This document shows positions 1 through 6,736 of a stretch of 20,209 bases of DNA, in pieces. Below the pieces are notes generated by a model. The model was given only the letters and a program-made list of their open reading frames with translations. It searched no databases and had not been told where the DNA came from. The stretch is from Paramuribaculum sp. (lineage in GTDB: Bacteria; Bacteroidota; Bacteroidia; Bacteroidales; Muribaculaceae). Each line of letters opens with the position of its first letter. The stretch's first letter is position 1. The position numbers were made by a program, and so were the translations under genes. The stretch spans positions 1 through 20,209 of the forward strand of contig JAIDXA010000275.1 in assembly GCA_029058705.1 (NCBI GenBank), given 5' to 3'.

Positions 1-320
1 TTGAAGCCACGGGCGCTTATAATATCGCACATTTCAACCAGCGCGTCATCATAATCGCGGTTGCCATAGACAGCGATGGCTACCGCTTTTTGGCGATGAC
101 CGTTTACCGCCATAAAACGTTCTGACGCCAAAGCCGGAACCCTGCCGGCATATACAGGTGCGACAAACACCACAATATCATCGGCATCCTTGATGTCAAT
201 TCTGCCGATGCCATGGACTGTTAGATCGTATATCTTGGATTCCACGCCTATGGCCTTAGTGAAAATGTCAGCCACCTTTCGCGATGTGCCTGACGGGCTA
301 AAAACAAACGAATGTATCAT
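1..320 (-). CDS. Flavodoxin-like N-terminal part of an EFR1-type ferredoxin protein, partial
   Basis: About 106 codons are visible, starting at the ATG at 320-318; the C-terminus lies beyond the left edge. The protein opens with MIHSFVFSPSGTSRKVAD, a short beta strand followed by an SPSGTSRK loop, which resembles the FMN phosphate-binding loop of flavodoxins. It continues with a VVFVAPVYAGRVP strand-loop and then AVAIAVYGNRDYDDAL. The YGNRxYDDAL stretch is characteristic, in my recollection, of Bacteroidota and Clostridia proteins that join a flavodoxin-like domain to a C-terminal 2x[4Fe-4S] ferredoxin domain (EFR1 family). The iron-sulfur half would be in the missing part, so the fusion is inferred. 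The likely role is cytoplasmic electron transfer; the partner is unknown. The gene begins 3 bases after the stop of the AraC-type regulator on the same strand, so the two are almost surely co-transcribed. Confidence 0.78.
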   Translation of the reverse strand, partial: MIHSFVFSPSGTSRKVADIFTKAIGVESKIYDLTVHGIGRIDIKDADDIVVFVAPVYAGRVPALASERFMAVNGHRQKAVAIAVYGNRDYDDALVEMCDIISARGF

Positions 321-323
321 AAT

Positions 324-1136
324 CTAAATTCTGTTTCTTTTACGGAATTGTGATGGGGTTTCACCGGTTGACTGTCTGTACCATCGCGAAAAGAACGTCT
401 GCGATGAGAAATTGAGCCTGAATGTTATCTCTTTGAGACTGATTGAATTGTCGAGCATCAGATGCTGCGCCTCCACTATCACAGCCTGGTTAATCCAATA
501 AGAGGCAGGCTTGCCGGTCATCTCACGTATGATTGTTGTGAAATATCTCGGCGTCAGCCCCTGCGCCGAGGCATAATATGCAACATCCTTATGATGGAAA
601 CACTCACGTTTGAGCATTGCCTGAAATTCCAATACTACAGAGTCTTTTGCAGCTTTGGGCCTTGCTGCGACAAGCATGCGTCCGGCGAACACGGCAAGCA
701 CTTCGTATGTAAACGCCTGCTTCAGACATTCAATGGCAAGAGCCTCCGTCCTGTTCATTTCCGCCCGGTCGGATTCAAGGAGCGGGATGAGCTGCCGAAA
801 CCGGGCAAGTCTGTGTTTTGAAAGGCTTGCAATCGGGTTGTCGGATATCAGATGCATGTTGTCGCTCCACGACACCGACTTCAAAGTGCTGAGAAGGAAC
901 TGATGGTCAACGTCAAAGACGACACACTCGAAATCACTGCTTACTACTGGGAATTCCATCGTGGCGTATGGAGGATAAATGAACAATTGACCACCACTAA
1001 GCCGGAACACTTTGCCATTGACCTTAATACTGACCGAGCCTGAGGAACACAACACGCATCCGGCGTCAACCTTCTGCAATATGGAGGTCGCTTCATCTGC
1101 GTTTCCCTTCCGGATTTTAGTCATAAGCCAGTTCAT
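324..1136 (-). CDS. AraC/XylS-family transcriptional regulator
   Basis: The protein has 270 residues. Residues 1-150 form a beta-rich, cupin-like sensor region (for example GSVSIKVNGKVFRLSGGQLF, with the GG-F-YPP pattern common in AraC sensor domains). Residues from about 168 to the end are the AraC DNA-binding domain, with two helix-turn-helix units: one around DVAYYASAQGLTPRYFTTIIREMTG and one around SLKEITFRLNFSSQTFFSRWYRQSTG, ending in the typical TPSQFRKRNR. The ligand cannot be told. The ATG at 1136 is used here, but a TAAATTTG -7 box at 1149-1142 lies right before it. The message may therefore be leaderless, or translation may start at Met5 (1124). It sits 3 bases upstream of the flavodoxin-like gene and probably controls itself and that gene. 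Repeated TAGTACA sites lie upstream. Confidence 0.9.
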   Translation of the reverse strand: MNWLMTKIRKGNADEATSILQKVDAGCVLCSSGSVSIKVNGKVFRLSGGQLFIYPPYATMEFPVVSSDFECVVFDVDHQFLLSTLKSVSWSDNMHLISDNPIASLSKHRLARFRQLIPLLESDRAEMNRTEALAIECLKQAFTYEVLAVFAGRMLVAARPKAAKDSVVLEFQAMLKRECFHHKDVAYYASAQGLTPRYFTTIIREMTGKPASYWINQAVIVEAQHLMLDNSISLKEITFRLNFSSQTFFSRWYRQSTGETPSQFRKRNRI

Positions 1137-1141
1137 GAGTG

Positions 1142-1149
1142 CAAATTTA
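1142..1149 (-). promoter_or_regulatory. Candidate -7 box for the AraC-type gene
   Basis: On the minus strand this reads TAAATTTG, a full match to the Bacteroidota -7 consensus TAnnTTTG. No TTTG -33 box is found 19-21 bases upstream, so the promoter would be weak or activator-dependent. It places transcription start within a few bases of the ATG at 1136. Confidence 0.4.
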
Positions 1150-1205
1150 GTACATTAATTTCTTTCATAAGAACGAATAGTACACTCGCTGCTGAGAATT
1201 GTACG
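1148..1205. promoter_or_regulatory. Candidate operator: spaced TAGTACA-like sites upstream of the AraC-type gene
   Basis: TAGTACA occurs at 1148-1154 and again at 1178-1184, and the related TTGTACG at 1199-1205. The starts are 30 and 21 bases apart, close to whole helical turns, so the sites would face one side of the DNA. AraC-family proteins bind such spaced direct repeats. The first site overlaps the -7 box. That the AraC-type protein at 324-1136 binds here is inference. Confidence 0.3.
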
Positions 1206-1240
1206 TTTCATACATTTTTTCAAACCTATGTAACACTTAG

Positions 1241-1326
1241 AGAGTGTTTGGATTTAAATCAAGTTAAAACTGAGAGGATTTTTTGAGCGGATTCCGCGAG
1301 TTGAAGAGGGAGCATAGCAGGCTATG
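1241..1326. repeat. IS-type terminal repeat, left copy
   Basis: This AT-rich stretch has conserved blocks TGAGAGGATTTT (1271-1282) and GAGTTGAAGAGG (1298-1309), followed by a 6-base inverted repeat CATAGC-AG-GCTATG at 1313-1326. The first 69 bases align without gaps to 20141-20209 (48 identities). From memory, sequences of this kind are common in Bacteroidales genomes at ends of IS elements. Here it is joined to the decayed transposase reading frame, consistent with an IS end left after an internal deletion. Confidence 0.65.
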
Positions 1327-1656
1327 TCAATCGCCAATCCAATCACACCCTTGCTGTCGTGGACATTCGCGCGTGATATAACCATAGTCTGCGGGAATCC
1401 ATTTGAATCTACGGCCGGATGCCTTTTTATATCTTTGATTTTCTTTCCGCCATCCACACCATTTTCCGAGTGGGCCAGTCCCGTGCGTACGCTTGGCCAT
1501 CAACAACGGCGACTGTCGGTTGCGCCGTTTTCCCTTGCGATCTCCTTGCGACAGAATTCAATGCCACGTTCATCCGGTCGAAAAATCCGGCAGAGAGCCA
1601 TTTGCGGTAAAATTCATATACGGTACGCCATTTGGGAAAGTCATGGGGTAGAAGTT
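1254..1656 (-). pseudogene. IS5-type transposase remnant, frameshifted and truncated
   Basis: Two minus-strand frames together give an IS5-group DDE transposase. The first (from about 1656 down) reads LLPHDFPKWRTVYEFYRKW, then ...TVAVVDGQA; the second reads VRTGLAHSENGVDGGKKIKD followed by IKRHPAVDSNGFP and NVHDSKG. Restoring one base near 1491-1493 recreates the usual DSQSVRTG motif that holds the first catalytic Asp. The second Asp region (NVHDS) is present. The C-terminal part with the catalytic Glu is gone: after IGLAIDIA the frame runs into the terminal repeat (CYAPSSTRG...) and stops at 1254. The N-terminal part before LLPHDFPKW is also missing. The element cannot encode a working transposase. 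Confidence 0.82.
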
Positions 1657-1811
1657 TTTTCGATCCGCTCTTTTTCGCCAAGGTCGTACATGGCGAAAAA
1701 GTCTTTGCCGGACTCAAACTGATGTTCTTCAAGTAGTTTCTCAAATGGAGCGAGAAAATTTAGAAGAATGATGTTGTTCTGGAGGTCATTCTCAGCCTTA
1801 GATATGAACAT
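1641..1811 (-). pseudogene. 56-codon leftover reading frame upstream of the transposase remnant
   Basis: An ATG at 1811-1809 opens 56 codons: MFISKAENDLQNNIILLNFL, then APFEKLLEEHQFESGKDFFA, then MYDLGEKERIEKTSTP. It stops at 1641, overlapping the start of the transposase remnant in another frame. An in-frame stop lies a few codons upstream. The composition (helical, charged, no low complexity) looks like real protein, so it may be a fragment of a gene hit by the IS or by the deletion that removed the IS 5' part. I do not recognise the family, and it could be a chance reading frame. Confidence 0.3.
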
Positions 1812-1978
1812 CTGAGCCTGAGGATTCCACTTTGAAAAATTGGGATTTTTTTAACACATTTACCACCTTGTAGTGGCGAACCTGCGTAATCTTGACTCTG
1901 CACTGAGCATGTAAACTCCCAATGAAAAAAAATTGTGCGTTTTTGTAGGTATATGAAAATAATTCGAGAATTTTTTAT
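1812..1978. other. Intergenic stretch with no recognised gene
   Basis: AT-rich sequence between the leftover frame at 1641-1811 and the promoter of the secreted protein. I see no convincing gene, hairpin or repeat in it. Confidence 0.4.
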
Positions 1979-1986
1979 TAACTTTG
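1979..1986 (+). promoter_or_regulatory. -7 box of the small secreted protein gene
   Basis: TAACTTTG, a full match to the Bacteroidota -7 consensus. A TTTG occurs at 1942-1945, but at 33 bases the spacing is too long for a normal -33 box. The box lies inside the longest possible reading frame, so translation more likely begins at the downstream ATG at 2019. Confidence 0.5.
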
Positions 1987-2018
1987 AGGACAATTATTTA
2001 CTCACTATTCCCAATATC

Positions 2019-2534
2019 ATGAAACCTATTCGCACCATTCTTGTTGGCTTCATAGTGCTCGTGAGCATGATGACTTCGGTTTTCTGTCTTGATGCACGAG
2101 CCGACGTCGTTAATCACGAACCAGTTTCGTCACAATGGACAGTTGCAATATTCCTACCTGACATTGCTGCTGTCCCTGAGCTCAATACCGACAATTGGAT
2201 TAATCTTGCCGACCTTCCAATGTCAAGCCGTCCGGATAATTTTTACCAAGGCTTCCGGCTTCCCAACATTAACGCCATATATACTTGGCACAAATCTGTC
2301 ATCGAGTCTCTGACAGCCAAATGCGAAACCATTATCATTGATTACAAGGAAGCGACCTCAGCAGACCTCTCAGCTCTCCCGGTAGATAGCATTGTTGCCA
2401 TAGGTATATGTGGCCCGCAGGCACGTGTCGTCACTACATCGACTCTCACTCCTGGCATCAATCCAGCCCTCATCTCGGCTGACCTCATCGAGTTTGTTGC
2501 ATTGGCAAAGGCTGCCGGCTACGACAAGCAGTAA
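2019..2534 (+). CDS. Small secreted protein of unknown function
   Basis: From the ATG at 2019 the protein has 171 residues. It begins MKPIRTILVGFIVLVSMMTS, a positive start plus a hydrophobic core, followed by VFCLDARAD, which is a signal peptide with probable cleavage after ARA. The Cys does not sit in a good lipobox (SVFC has Phe before the Cys), so a lipoprotein is less likely. The mature part is about 145 residues, mixed alpha/beta, with segments such as WTVAIFLPDIAAVP and SIVAIGICGPQARVV; no known motif is evident. A longer frame reaches back to 1935 but crosses the -7 box at 1979-1986, so I chose the later start. It stands alone and ends 18 bases before a strong hairpin terminator. A function cannot be assigned. 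Confidence 0.6.
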   Translation: MKPIRTILVGFIVLVSMMTSVFCLDARADVVNHEPVSSQWTVAIFLPDIAAVPELNTDNWINLADLPMSSRPDNFYQGFRLPNINAIYTWHKSVIESLTAKCETIIIDYKEATSADLSALPVDSIVAIGICGPQARVVTTSTLTPGINPALISADLIEFVALAKAAGYDKQ

Positions 2535-2552
2535 AGTCAAAATAAATTGTAT

Positions 2553-2586
2553 CGAGGCTGTGTCGAAAAGCCACGACACAGCCTCG
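2553..2586. terminator. Strong bidirectional hairpin terminator
   Basis: A perfect 13-base stem, CGAGGCTGTGTCG (2553-2565) and CGACACAGCCTCG (2574-2586), with an 8-base loop. It sits between two convergent reading frames (stops at 2534 on plus and 2606 on minus). No long T run follows on either side, though the minus-strand exit is AT-rich, so termination may rely on the stem. Confidence 0.75.
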
Positions 2587-2605
2587 TTAGTACAGTTACA
2601 CAAGG

Positions 2606-2869
2606 TTAGAATTTAATCCCTCGGATGAACGTTTGTTTCAAGGACTGCCATTTCTCTTTGAACCATTGGAACACCCTTTTGCCGCCGAGATGAAGACGGT
2701 AGTTGTTGTCATCGGTCGGATCTTGTTTGATTTGTACCTCGACATTTCCGACATCCACATCTTTCTCCTCATCGGGGTCATAGAGAGTTGCACCGGACTT
2801 GAATGACCTCGGTTTCCCATCAAGCAACATGGTTATAAAATGGATTTCGATTATGGCCGGGCTGCACAT
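2606..2869 (-). CDS. Hypothetical 87-residue acidic protein or gene fragment
   Basis: The frame starts with ATG at 2869 (in-frame stop two codons upstream) or, as plausibly, at Met14 (MLLDGKPRSFKSGATLYDP, 2830). It has an acidic middle (DPDEEKDVDVGNVEVQIKQD, then PTDDNNYRL) and a basic, aromatic C-terminus (KRVFQWFKEKWQSLKQTF). There is no signal peptide, membrane segment or motif that I recognise. The lack of a clear promoter and the position between a terminator and a tRNA gene suggest it may be the 3' end of a larger lost gene. It ends 19 bases before the shared hairpin at 2553-2586. Confidence 0.4.
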   Translation of the reverse strand: MCSPAIIEIHFITMLLDGKPRSFKSGATLYDPDEEKDVDVGNVEVQIKQDPTDDNNYRLHLGGKRVFQWFKEKWQSLKQTFIRGIKF

Positions 2870-2974
2870 ATCTCATATACAAGCTTCTGCCATCATGTGA
2901 GAAATCAGGTTTGCGTCGAGCAACCCTATAGTAGAGATTGCTTGTAACTCGCTGCTACTCACTCAAATGTATAA
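2870..2974. other. Short intergenic stretch 3' of the tRNA terminator
   Basis: No gene or clear signal is seen. It lies between the orphan frame and the tRNA terminator, the side on which elements that integrate into tRNA genes would sit, but no integrase or duplicated tRNA 3' end is visible. Confidence 0.35.
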
Positions 2975-3009
2975 AACAAAAGTGAGGGGTTGATTTCCTC
3001 ACTTTTGTT
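2975..3009 (-). terminator. Intrinsic terminator of tRNA-Gln
   Basis: A perfect 13-base stem, AACAAAAGTGAGG (2975-2987) and CCTCACTTTTGTT (2997-3009), with a 9-base loop. On the minus strand the 3' arm ends in TTTTGTT and runs on into TTATA, giving the U-rich tail. It begins 2 bases after the tRNA 3' end. Confidence 0.8.
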
Positions 3010-3011
3010 AG

Positions 3012-3082
3012 TTGCCTTGGAAGGATTCGAACCCTCACAGGCGGAACCAGAATCCGACGTGCTACCATTACACCACAAGGCA
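3012..3082 (-). tRNA. tRNA-Gln (anticodon CTG)
   Basis: A 71-base cloverleaf on the minus strand. The acceptor stem pairs TGCCTTG with CAAGGCA, discriminator base A. The D arm is GTGT...GCAC with loop AATGGTA. The anticodon loop TTCTGGT gives CTG. The T arm has the TTCGAAT loop with GAGGG/CCTTC. The outermost anticodon-stem pair (T/C) is mismatched. CCA is not encoded and would be added afterwards. Promoter and terminator are both visible, so it is a single-gene unit. Confidence 0.92.
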
Positions 3083-3127
3083 ATTTTTTGTATCAGACAC
3101 TCGCTTGTGTCGTTCGTTTTACGAGTG

Positions 3128-3159
3128 CAAAGTTACTATGTTTTCCCATTCCCTCCAAA
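3128..3159 (-). promoter_or_regulatory. Promoter of tRNA-Gln
   Basis: On the minus strand, TTTG (3159-3156), 20 bases, then TAACTTTG (3135-3128), matching the Bacteroidota sigma consensus. Transcription would start near 3121, leaving a leader of about 40 bases to be removed from the tRNA 5' end. Confidence 0.8.
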
Positions 3160-3291
3160 CTTTTTAAAGGATTTTTTTTGCTTTTTTGATCAATTATTTT
3201 CATTCACCCATCCGACTGGCTGAACAGCAAGATAATAGCAATTTCCCCAAGAAACCTCAACGGCACTGCTTCCGTACGTAATATGAAAAAT
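3160..3291. other. Intergenic stretch, nothing recognised
   Basis: AT-rich sequence between the tRNA promoter and the terminator of the SusCD operon. No coding or structural signal is seen. Confidence 0.4.
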
Positions 3292-3333
3292 CAGAGAACG
3301 GCAACCCTCATAGGCAAGGGAAGCCGCCCTCTG
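3292..3333 (-). terminator. Probable terminator of the SusCD operon
   Basis: On the minus strand the outer arms CAGAG and CTCTG enclose GGC...GCC and CCC...GGG pairs, forming an imperfect stem-loop, followed by ATTTTTC. It lies about 70 bases after the stop of the last operon gene (3402). The pairing is interrupted, so the call is moderate. Confidence 0.42.
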
Positions 3334-3401
3334 AAAATAGTTTGTTGTTATGGATATTTTCTAATGAAACTCCTTGAATAAACAACAAGCGGAGCTGTCG
3401 C

Positions 3402-4895
3402 TCAATCTACCTGACGGATCTTGATATTGTCAAGGAACCATCGGTTGGCTGTTGCCACCTCCCATTCGGTCTGGGAAATCGAAATCCGTGTCGAGCTGTC
3501 CACCTTGATGCCAGACAGGCTGACTGTGGCGCGCATCCACTCGAGTTTATGTCCCGATTCCCAACCACATTCGGGAATATCGATCTGCTGCACGTCGGAT
3601 CCGTTTTCGATCTTTACATATAGGTGGACCGGATCGATTTTCCCTGAGCCCTGACGCATCGGACACCAGTCAAACACCAGCTCGGCCTCTACATCCGAAG
3701 GGATCTCGACAGGAGGCAATGTGATACCGCCATGATTTCCCGTCTTTCCGAATTTCAGATAATTGCGCTGGAGATAGATTCGTTTGTTGTCATTCTTGTC
3801 ATAGAGGAGTTCATAGCCTTTGGACTCAATAAACTGATAAGCCGTCATTTCAGTTCCATCTGCCGAGGCTTTCACTGATGTCAGTGCCGGGGCCGTCGCA
3901 TTAAGGTCGTCTGTCTCAACTGATTTTCCGGCTGCACCTGCAATCGACCAAGGATCAAGCCACTCGAAGTCATCCTGGAAATAAATAACCTCAAACACAC
4001 CTTGATCGTTGGCGACATGGCCATAGATATTGACTGCCGGAGAGGCTGAGCCTGCATAGAATCCAAAAATCTCTACCATATGACCGTTAAGCGACGACAG
4101 CCCCAACTCGGGAGTGGCCGCCATGACTACTCCATGATATTCCTTGCCGGCAACAATGATATTGCTGCCATCCACCTTGCCCGTCATCATGACATATGCG
4201 CGGTCGGCTACCGAAACCGCATCAAGCTGGCCGGTCACATCTATTGCCTCGGGGAGAGCTGCCGGAGTTCCTCCGGCAACGAAATGGTCCGCAATAAGAA
4301 CCGACATATTCTGATCATCGAAAGTCTTTGTCGAATAGACCGTAAATGTCGTACCGTCGGCCAAAGGGTTCTCGGTCCTGATGAGTACGTTGTCGTGTCC
4401 GTCGGTTGCAATAAATGAATTCCCGTATTGCGCCACAGCCGTCAGATTTTCTATGACGGCAACCGACTCATCATCATTTGCATTCATCTGCTCAATTGTA
4501 ATCGGCATCACGTCACGAAAAAGATCACCATCCTGTCGGACCACCACATGGGCTTCTGACGCTTTGGTCACACCCTTGAACACCACATCGGCCTTGCGTG
4601 GATTGTCGGGAGTTCCATCGCGAAGGTTGTCAATGACAGAAATCCTGACATCTGTGGTCCCGGTCCCGGTTTCCGGTTCCACCTTGATCCAGTCTGGGTG
4701 ATCACATGTCCACGTCGCATCGGAATATACGGTAATGATCTGGCAAGGATCTCCTTGAGATGCGAAACTCAGATTCGATGCGCTGGCCAGCACCGCTTTT
4801 GCAGCCCCGTCGTTATTGTCGTCGCTACATGATGACAACCCGACAAAAAACAAAGCAAACAATGTATAAAGCGGAATTCTAAAATATTTTTTCAT
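3402..4895 (-). CDS. BACON-domain surface lipoprotein, probable glycan-binding protein of the SusCD locus
   Basis: The protein has 497 residues. It begins MKKYFRIPLYTLFALFFVGL followed by SSCSDD, a lipoprotein signal with Cys23 and acidic residues after it, as in surface-exported Bacteroidota lipoproteins. Residues about 38-120 are a BACON-type domain (NLSFASQGDPCQIITVYSDA, then TWTCDHPDWIKVEPETGTGT). The middle (about 130-300) is beta-rich and includes NSFIATDGHDNVLIRTENPL, which resembles OB-fold or DUF5689-like segments. The last 190 residues (from FQDDFEWLDPW to WFLDNIKIRQ) look like a jelly-roll sugar-binding module. It is the last gene of the operon, 30 bases after SusD. This position often holds a surface glycan-binding protein that assists SusD. 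The binding role is inferred from position and fold, not from a catalytic motif. Confidence 0.75.
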   Translation of the reverse strand: MKKYFRIPLYTLFALFFVGLSSCSDDNNDGAAKAVLASASNLSFASQGDPCQIITVYSDATWTCDHPDWIKVEPETGTGTTDVRISVIDNLRDGTPDNPRKADVVFKGVTKASEAHVVVRQDGDLFRDVMPITIEQMNANDDESVAVIENLTAVAQYGNSFIATDGHDNVLIRTENPLADGTTFTVYSTKTFDDQNMSVLIADHFVAGGTPAALPEAIDVTGQLDAVSVADRAYVMMTGKVDGSNIIVAGKEYHGVVMAATPELGLSSLNGHMVEIFGFYAGSASPAVNIYGHVANDQGVFEVIYFQDDFEWLDPWSIAGAAGKSVETDDLNATAPALTSVKASADGTEMTAYQFIESKGYELLYDKNDNKRIYLQRNYLKFGKTGNHGGITLPPVEIPSDVEAELVFDWCPMRQGSGKIDPVHLYVKIENGSDVQQIDIPECGWESGHKLEWMRATVSLSGIKVDSSTRISISQTEWEVATANRWFLDNIKIRQVD

Positions 4896-4925
4896 AATTC
4901 GTTCTTTAAAAGGTTCGTTCTGCTA

Positions 4926-6722
4926 TTACTTCCAACCTGGATTCTGGACAAGATTCGGATTAATCGCAATCTCGTCAGACGGGATCGGATAGAGATAGTC
5001 GCGCTGTTCGTTAAAACCGTTCCGCTCTGACTTAATTCCCGAATGCCAGTCAAGATAGCCGCGATTGCCCTCCGACAGCCACACATCCACATCAATCTGA
5101 AGAGCTATAGCTCCCGATACGGATGGCTTGGCCGATCCCTTGGCATAAAGGACAAAGTCGGGTTTTCCGTTTCCTGACAGATCATAACTGCCGGGGCCCG
5201 GGAAATACATGCCGGTTATGTCCTGGTCGAGACATTTTCCGCATTTCCAGCGGAAAAGATCATCAATGCGCAGCCCCTCCTGCACGAGCTCGATTGAACG
5301 TTCGCGACGTATTTCGAGAATGACACCTTTGTTGGAGCCTTCAACGTTAGGATATCCCGTCTGCTCGCCCGAAAGATATGGATCGGGGTTGGCATTGGCT
5401 TCAGCAAGAACAAGAGGCGGCATTCCCGCACGGGCACGGATCAGATTGACCGAACGGTCAAGATCCGACTGGGCAAGTGTTCCGAGTTCGGCCTTAGCTT
5501 CAGCATAGTTCAGCAGCACCTCGGCATAACGGTAGACAGGCAAGTCGGCTGTCGAACGATCGTTGCGGTCTATCTGGCCGCCGTTCAGCGACGGATTCTG
5601 GACAAACTTTATCGGTTGATAGCCGGTTATCGATAACTGCAGGTCGGCTGGAAGAATCTGGCTCTGGCCGATGCGGTGATAGCCCAAACCGCGGATCGAC
5701 TGTACAAGACGCGGATCACGGCCCTGTATCTCATCGGCAAACTGCATTGTCTGCCAGCCGTTGCGGTCAGTGAAACGCGAACCGTCGCGCATCAGATACG
5801 TATTGACAAACTTACGCGTATAACCCGGACGACCCTGGGTTGCAACAAGCGTGAAGGCCGTCGCGTTATGCTGGTTGCCATCTATCGCCGCCTGAAACGA
5901 CAGCGCAAGTATATACTCGTTCGGATCGGCCACCTCCTGCACAAACAGATTCTGATAATCCACATCCGGACTGTTTGTTGAATACAGCGAATACTCTCCG
6001 CGATCCATCAGCTCTTCCGCGGCCTCAGCCGCCAGGCGAAGATAATAGTCATAGTCATGCTCGGCATACGAAACTCCATGATATTTTCTGAATGTGCCTT
6101 CATAGAGACAGAACTGAGACTTCAGAGCCAATGCGGCTCCTTTTGTCAGACGGAACGGAGCATTTTTCTCTTCCTTCTTTGCCGGAAGGTTTTCAATCGC
6201 AAAATCGATATCCTCCAACATCCTTGACATGACAAACTCACGGCTGTCACGCGGGTTATAAAGCGCCGCGTCCGCAGAGCCAAGTTCTTTGTCGTACCAG
6301 GGCACATCTCCGAAAGTCTTCACTTTATTATAATAGAAATATGCGCGGAAAAATCTTGCAACAGCCGAATACTTGGCAACGGCAGCCTCATCGCTGCAGC
6401 GGAACGTATTGCCGAGAAGAGTGTTTATGCGGCGTAGATCCGTCCATGTCCACCCTCCTCCGGTCGCTGGAATTGACCGTCGGCCGCCGCCCTGCATGAC
6501 AACACTGAGAGTCTTGACCACCATCTGGTCGCTAGTCTCATCAAACGGGCTTTTGTCAAGAAGATTGTTATATAGCGGATTGGTAAACATTTCAAGCGAA
6601 GTCGCATCTTTGAAATAGTCAGTTTCCGTCAGCCTGTCTTTCGGACTGATATCCAGACCATCTTCACAGGATGATAGTCCGATTGCCAAGGCACAGAGTA
6701 ATATGCTAATTGATTTTTTCAT
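4926..6722 (-). CDS. SusD/RagB-family nutrient-binding outer-membrane lipoprotein
   Basis: The protein has 598 residues. The signal MKKSISILLCALAIGLSSCE has its lipobox at LSSC (Cys19). The start is typical of SusD proteins (EDGLDISPKDRLTETDYFKD), as are the helical TPR-like middle (ARFFRAYFYYNKVKTFGDVP), EIRRERSIELVQEGLRIDDL followed by FRW, and the C-terminal YPIPSDEIAINPNLVQNPGW. The SusD lid binds oligosaccharides at the cell surface and closes over the SusC pore. The gene starts 14 bases after the susC stop and is co-transcribed with it. The ligand cannot be read from the sequence; the neighbouring GH92 gene points to mannosides. Confidence 0.96.
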   Translation of the reverse strand: MKKSISILLCALAIGLSSCEDGLDISPKDRLTETDYFKDATSLEMFTNPLYNNLLDKSPFDETSDQMVVKTLSVVMQGGGRRSIPATGGGWTWTDLRRINTLLGNTFRCSDEAAVAKYSAVARFFRAYFYYNKVKTFGDVPWYDKELGSADAALYNPRDSREFVMSRMLEDIDFAIENLPAKKEEKNAPFRLTKGAALALKSQFCLYEGTFRKYHGVSYAEHDYDYYLRLAAEAAEELMDRGEYSLYSTNSPDVDYQNLFVQEVADPNEYILALSFQAAIDGNQHNATAFTLVATQGRPGYTRKFVNTYLMRDGSRFTDRNGWQTMQFADEIQGRDPRLVQSIRGLGYHRIGQSQILPADLQLSITGYQPIKFVQNPSLNGGQIDRNDRSTADLPVYRYAEVLLNYAEAKAELGTLAQSDLDRSVNLIRARAGMPPLVLAEANANPDPYLSGEQTGYPNVEGSNKGVILEIRRERSIELVQEGLRIDDLFRWKCGKCLDQDITGMYFPGPGSYDLSGNGKPDFVLYAKGSAKPSVSGAIALQIDVDVWLSEGNRGYLDWHSGIKSERNGFNEQRDYLYPIPSDEIAINPNLVQNPGWK

Positions 6723-6736
6723 TGTTTCATAATTTC

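Noticed and set aside
1935..2018. A 28-codon upstream extension of the small secreted protein
   Set aside because: It crosses a consensus -7 box and would bury the signal peptide.
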